From contig CADBXQ010000073.1 of the NCBI GenBank assembly GCA_902798675.1, forward strand, positions 1-6,264: a stretch of 6,264 bases of DNA, read 5' to 3'. Both the position numbers and the translations under genes were made by a program. Positions 4,741 through 6,264 of this stretch are shown here, piece by piece. The notes under the pieces were generated by a model. It made no database searches, was not told where the DNA came from, and worked only from the letters and a program-made list of their open reading frames with translations. Source of the DNA: Oscillospiraceae bacterium (GTDB taxonomy: Bacteria > Bacillota > Clostridia > Oscillospirales > Ruminococcaceae). How positions within the stretch are numbered: the stretch's first letter is position 1; each line of letters begins with the position of its first letter.

Positions 4741-6264
4741 TTAAAATCAGTCAAATTCAAAAAACTGTCCTCTAATTGCCAATGTGAAAATGCATATCCC
4801 AGTTTTTTAGGCGGAGTCACTGCTTTAATGTCATCGCCAAATTTAACTTCTTGGGTTTGAGTTAGATTACCTTTTGCGTCAGTCACGGTTATGGGTTCAT
4901 TATTTTGATTTAAATATTTTATAGTGTATTCTTTTGGCTCACAATTTAAAAGCAAGGTTATTGTGCTGCCGCTTGCTTTGTCTTTTAAGTCTTTCCAATC
5001 TGTTGGGGTGTTATAAAATCCGCCAACATTATTGCTAGCATCTTTAGAACATGTGAAACGCGAAAATTTATAGCCTCGGCCTGATGTTAAATCATAAAGT
5101 GATAGACCTGTGTCTAAATTAATCTTTCTTAAGTCCATATTTACTATGCTATCAAAAGCCGCTTTAACTGTCAAATCTGTTTTTGTTCCAATGATTTTAT
5201 TATCATAGATATATTGAATTGTGTATAGTTTATCATAATAAACATTCAAAGTTATCTTCCAATCTTCGGCCGAATTCGTGCTTAAAACTTCGCCGCCAAC
5301 AATATTGTCGTCTAATTTAAATTTCCCATTTTGGTCTAGTTTAATATCAACTTCCAGCCCATCACCTCGATCATAGCTAACATTACTAATAACATATCCA
5401 GATTTTTGGGGAACAGCTATCTCTTCTCCGAATTTTTCTATGACCTCATCATTCAAGTAGACGTTGTTGTCATAGCAATCAATAAAATGAATTCTGCAGG
5501 TTTTTACTTCAGGCTGACTGCGAGAATACGTTCCGTTTAAATCGCCTACGTGATTGGGCAGATGATCGTAATATTTTTTTAACTTTGTGGCATCTACCGT
5601 GTCATATGTCGGCAACATTAAATCACCCACACTAATCTCAACTTCTCCTGGAACAACATTAAACTCAACATTTTTGTCTATATAAAGAGCGCTTCCTCGC
5701 CCGCTAGCTGAGCATTTTGAGATTATTCCGTTAACAAGGTCTATTCTCCCTGATTGGACATATATAGCTCCCCCATTGCCGCCAGAAGTTTCTTTGGCAT
5801 TTTGATCAATGTCCAGGAGCCCGCCGATTTCTTTAACAGCTTTATCAACTCCTTGCCCTCCATAACCGCCTTGACCGCCTATTCCGCCTGTTCCTCCTGT
5901 TCCGCCGTTTCCTCCGGAGGCTCCTGCTCCGCCTGAACGGGTAGAAGCAGGATCCAGGGTTTTATAATAGCCCCTGTTGCCGCCATGGCCGCCAAAGCCC
6001 CCTTGTCCGCCATGGCCGCCGGTTCCTCCTGTTCCGCCAGAGCCTCCAACTCCGCCAGTGATACGATCTACTAAATATCCTCCGGTTCCGCTATCTTTTA
6101 AATAAACTGCCGAATATCCAGCCGTTCCCAATTTTCTTTCATCCCCCGGATATGTCGACATCGTTTCTTTTGTTCCCCCATATCTTCCATCTCCGCCATC
6201 GCCTCCAATTTTGTTTTTATCTCCTTTGGGGCCTTTGCCGAAGTCGCCGTTGTCGCCGCCCTGG
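4680..6264 (-). CDS. Gly-rich/beta-helix/B-repeat surface protein (5' partial, frameshifted near its 3' end)
   Basis: The frame is open to the right edge. Thirty-four Gly-rich codons precede the first visible ATG (6161-6159), which is therefore probably internal. Numbering from that Met, Gly-Gly-X blocks occupy 36-64 and 77-104. A beta-helix coil follows (GGAIYV 130-135, ISKC 147-150, GSALYI 156-161), then a cap-like FNVVPGEVEISVGDL. B-repeat-like domains start at about 222 (RIHFIDCYDNN), 312 (LYTIQYIYDNK) and 411 (EYTIKYLNQNN). The third has the classic core GDDIKAVTPPKKLGYAFSHW, as in InlB B-repeats. After FKESK the frame runs into LSTLRRHIKLNIDMIQ and stops at 4680. The expected continuation is in the -1 frame, so the real product is longer. 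The coil and cap tie it to the two + strand genes. A surface adhesin role is inferred. The N-terminus, and so the signal peptide, is outside the window. Confidence 0.82.
   Translation of the reverse strand, partial: QGGDNGDFGKGPKGDKNKIGGDGGDGRYGGTKETMSTYPGDERKLGTAGYSAVYLKDSGTGGYLVDRITGGVGGSGGTGGTGGHGGQGGFGGHGGNRGYYKTLDPASTRSGGAGASGGNGGTGGTGGIGGQGGYGGQGVDKAVKEIGGLLDIDQNAKETSGGNGGAIYVQSGRIDLVNGIISKCSASGRGSALYIDKNVEFNVVPGEVEISVGDLMLPTYDTVDATKLKKYYDHLPNHVGDLNGTYSRSQPEVKTCRIHFIDCYDNNVYLNDEVIEKFGEEIAVPQKSGYVISNVSYDRGDGLEVDIKLDQNGKFKLDDNIVGGEVLSTNSAEDWKITLNVYYDKLYTIQYIYDNKIIGTKTDLTVKAAFDSIVNMDLRKINLDTGLSLYDLTSGRGYKFSRFTCSKDASNNVGGFYNTPTDWKDLKDKASGSTITLLLNCEPKEYTIKYLNQNNEPITVTDAKGNLTQTQEVKFGDDIKAVTPPKKLGYAFSHWQLEDSFLNLTDFKESKLSTLRRHIKLNIDMIQ
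5850..6056 (-). repeat. Two Gly-Gly-X coding blocks with a 9-bp period
   Basis: Bases 5970-6056 and 5850-5933 encode runs of Gly-Gly-X. The X residues follow the same order in both blocks: S/N, T, T, H/I, Q, F/Y, H/Q. This implies one block was copied from the other, with a 132-bp offset. Further Gly-rich codons continue from about 6170 to the window edge. Such tracts form extended or glycine-helix surface stalks in other proteins; that role is inferred here. Confidence 0.75.

Noticed and set aside
4731..4746. Programmed -1 frameshift signal
   Set aside because: TTTTAAA is present, but a slip there would place TAA in the new frame at once; after that stop no X-XXY-YYZ heptamer is available.
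4448..4860. Two overlapping + strand reading frames
   Set aside because: They lie antisense to B-repeat domains of the leftward gene and resemble no protein family.

Overview
The window is AT-rich bacterial DNA carrying three large genes for repetitive surface-type proteins. Two are on the + strand and one is on the - strand, convergent with them. I recognise no housekeeping gene and no standard gene symbol applies. Parallel beta-helix coils of a Pmp/adhesin-like kind (G-G-A-I-Y motifs), combined with InlB B-repeat (Listeria-Bacteroides repeat) domains and good AAGGA-type ribosome binding sites, fit an uncultured low-GC Bacillota, perhaps a gut Clostridia-like organism. That placement is inference only. 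TGA is used as a stop and TGG as Trp, so the genetic code looks standard.

Layout. (1) Positions 1-2010 (+) hold the 3' part of a large gene. The frame is open to the left edge, and the Met at 46 is internal. It encodes two tandem copies of a beta-helix module joined by a B-repeat-like linker. (2) A perfect 11-bp hairpin terminator (2048-2084) follows, and a possible promoter overlaps its 3' arm. (3) Positions 2152-3633 (+) hold a complete paralog with a signal peptide and one copy of the same module. It ends at a strong intrinsic terminator (3651-3682). (4) Positions 3683-4361 are non-coding. They contain a roughly 480-bp element (3799-4279) bounded by 60-bp imperfect inverted repeats and filled with about 2.7 tandem copies of a 95-bp repeat. 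(5) A terminator hairpin reading leftwards (4362-4398) serves the - strand gene. (6) Positions 4423-6264 (-) hold a third surface protein, open at the right edge. Gly-Gly-X blocks come first, then one beta-helix coil, then four B-repeat-like domains. The reading frame is broken by one base near 4731-4742, so the last ~100 residues are in another frame.

The three proteins share the coil motif (Cys at the end of one strand, then G-G/D-A-I-Y/F) and a capping motif after the last coil. The locus therefore looks like a family cluster of exported beta-helix proteins grown by duplication. No LPXTG motif, membrane anchor or autotransporter barrel is visible at any visible C-terminus. The least explained part is the inverted-repeat element between the convergent genes, which may be a MITE-like mobile element or a structured RNA locus.
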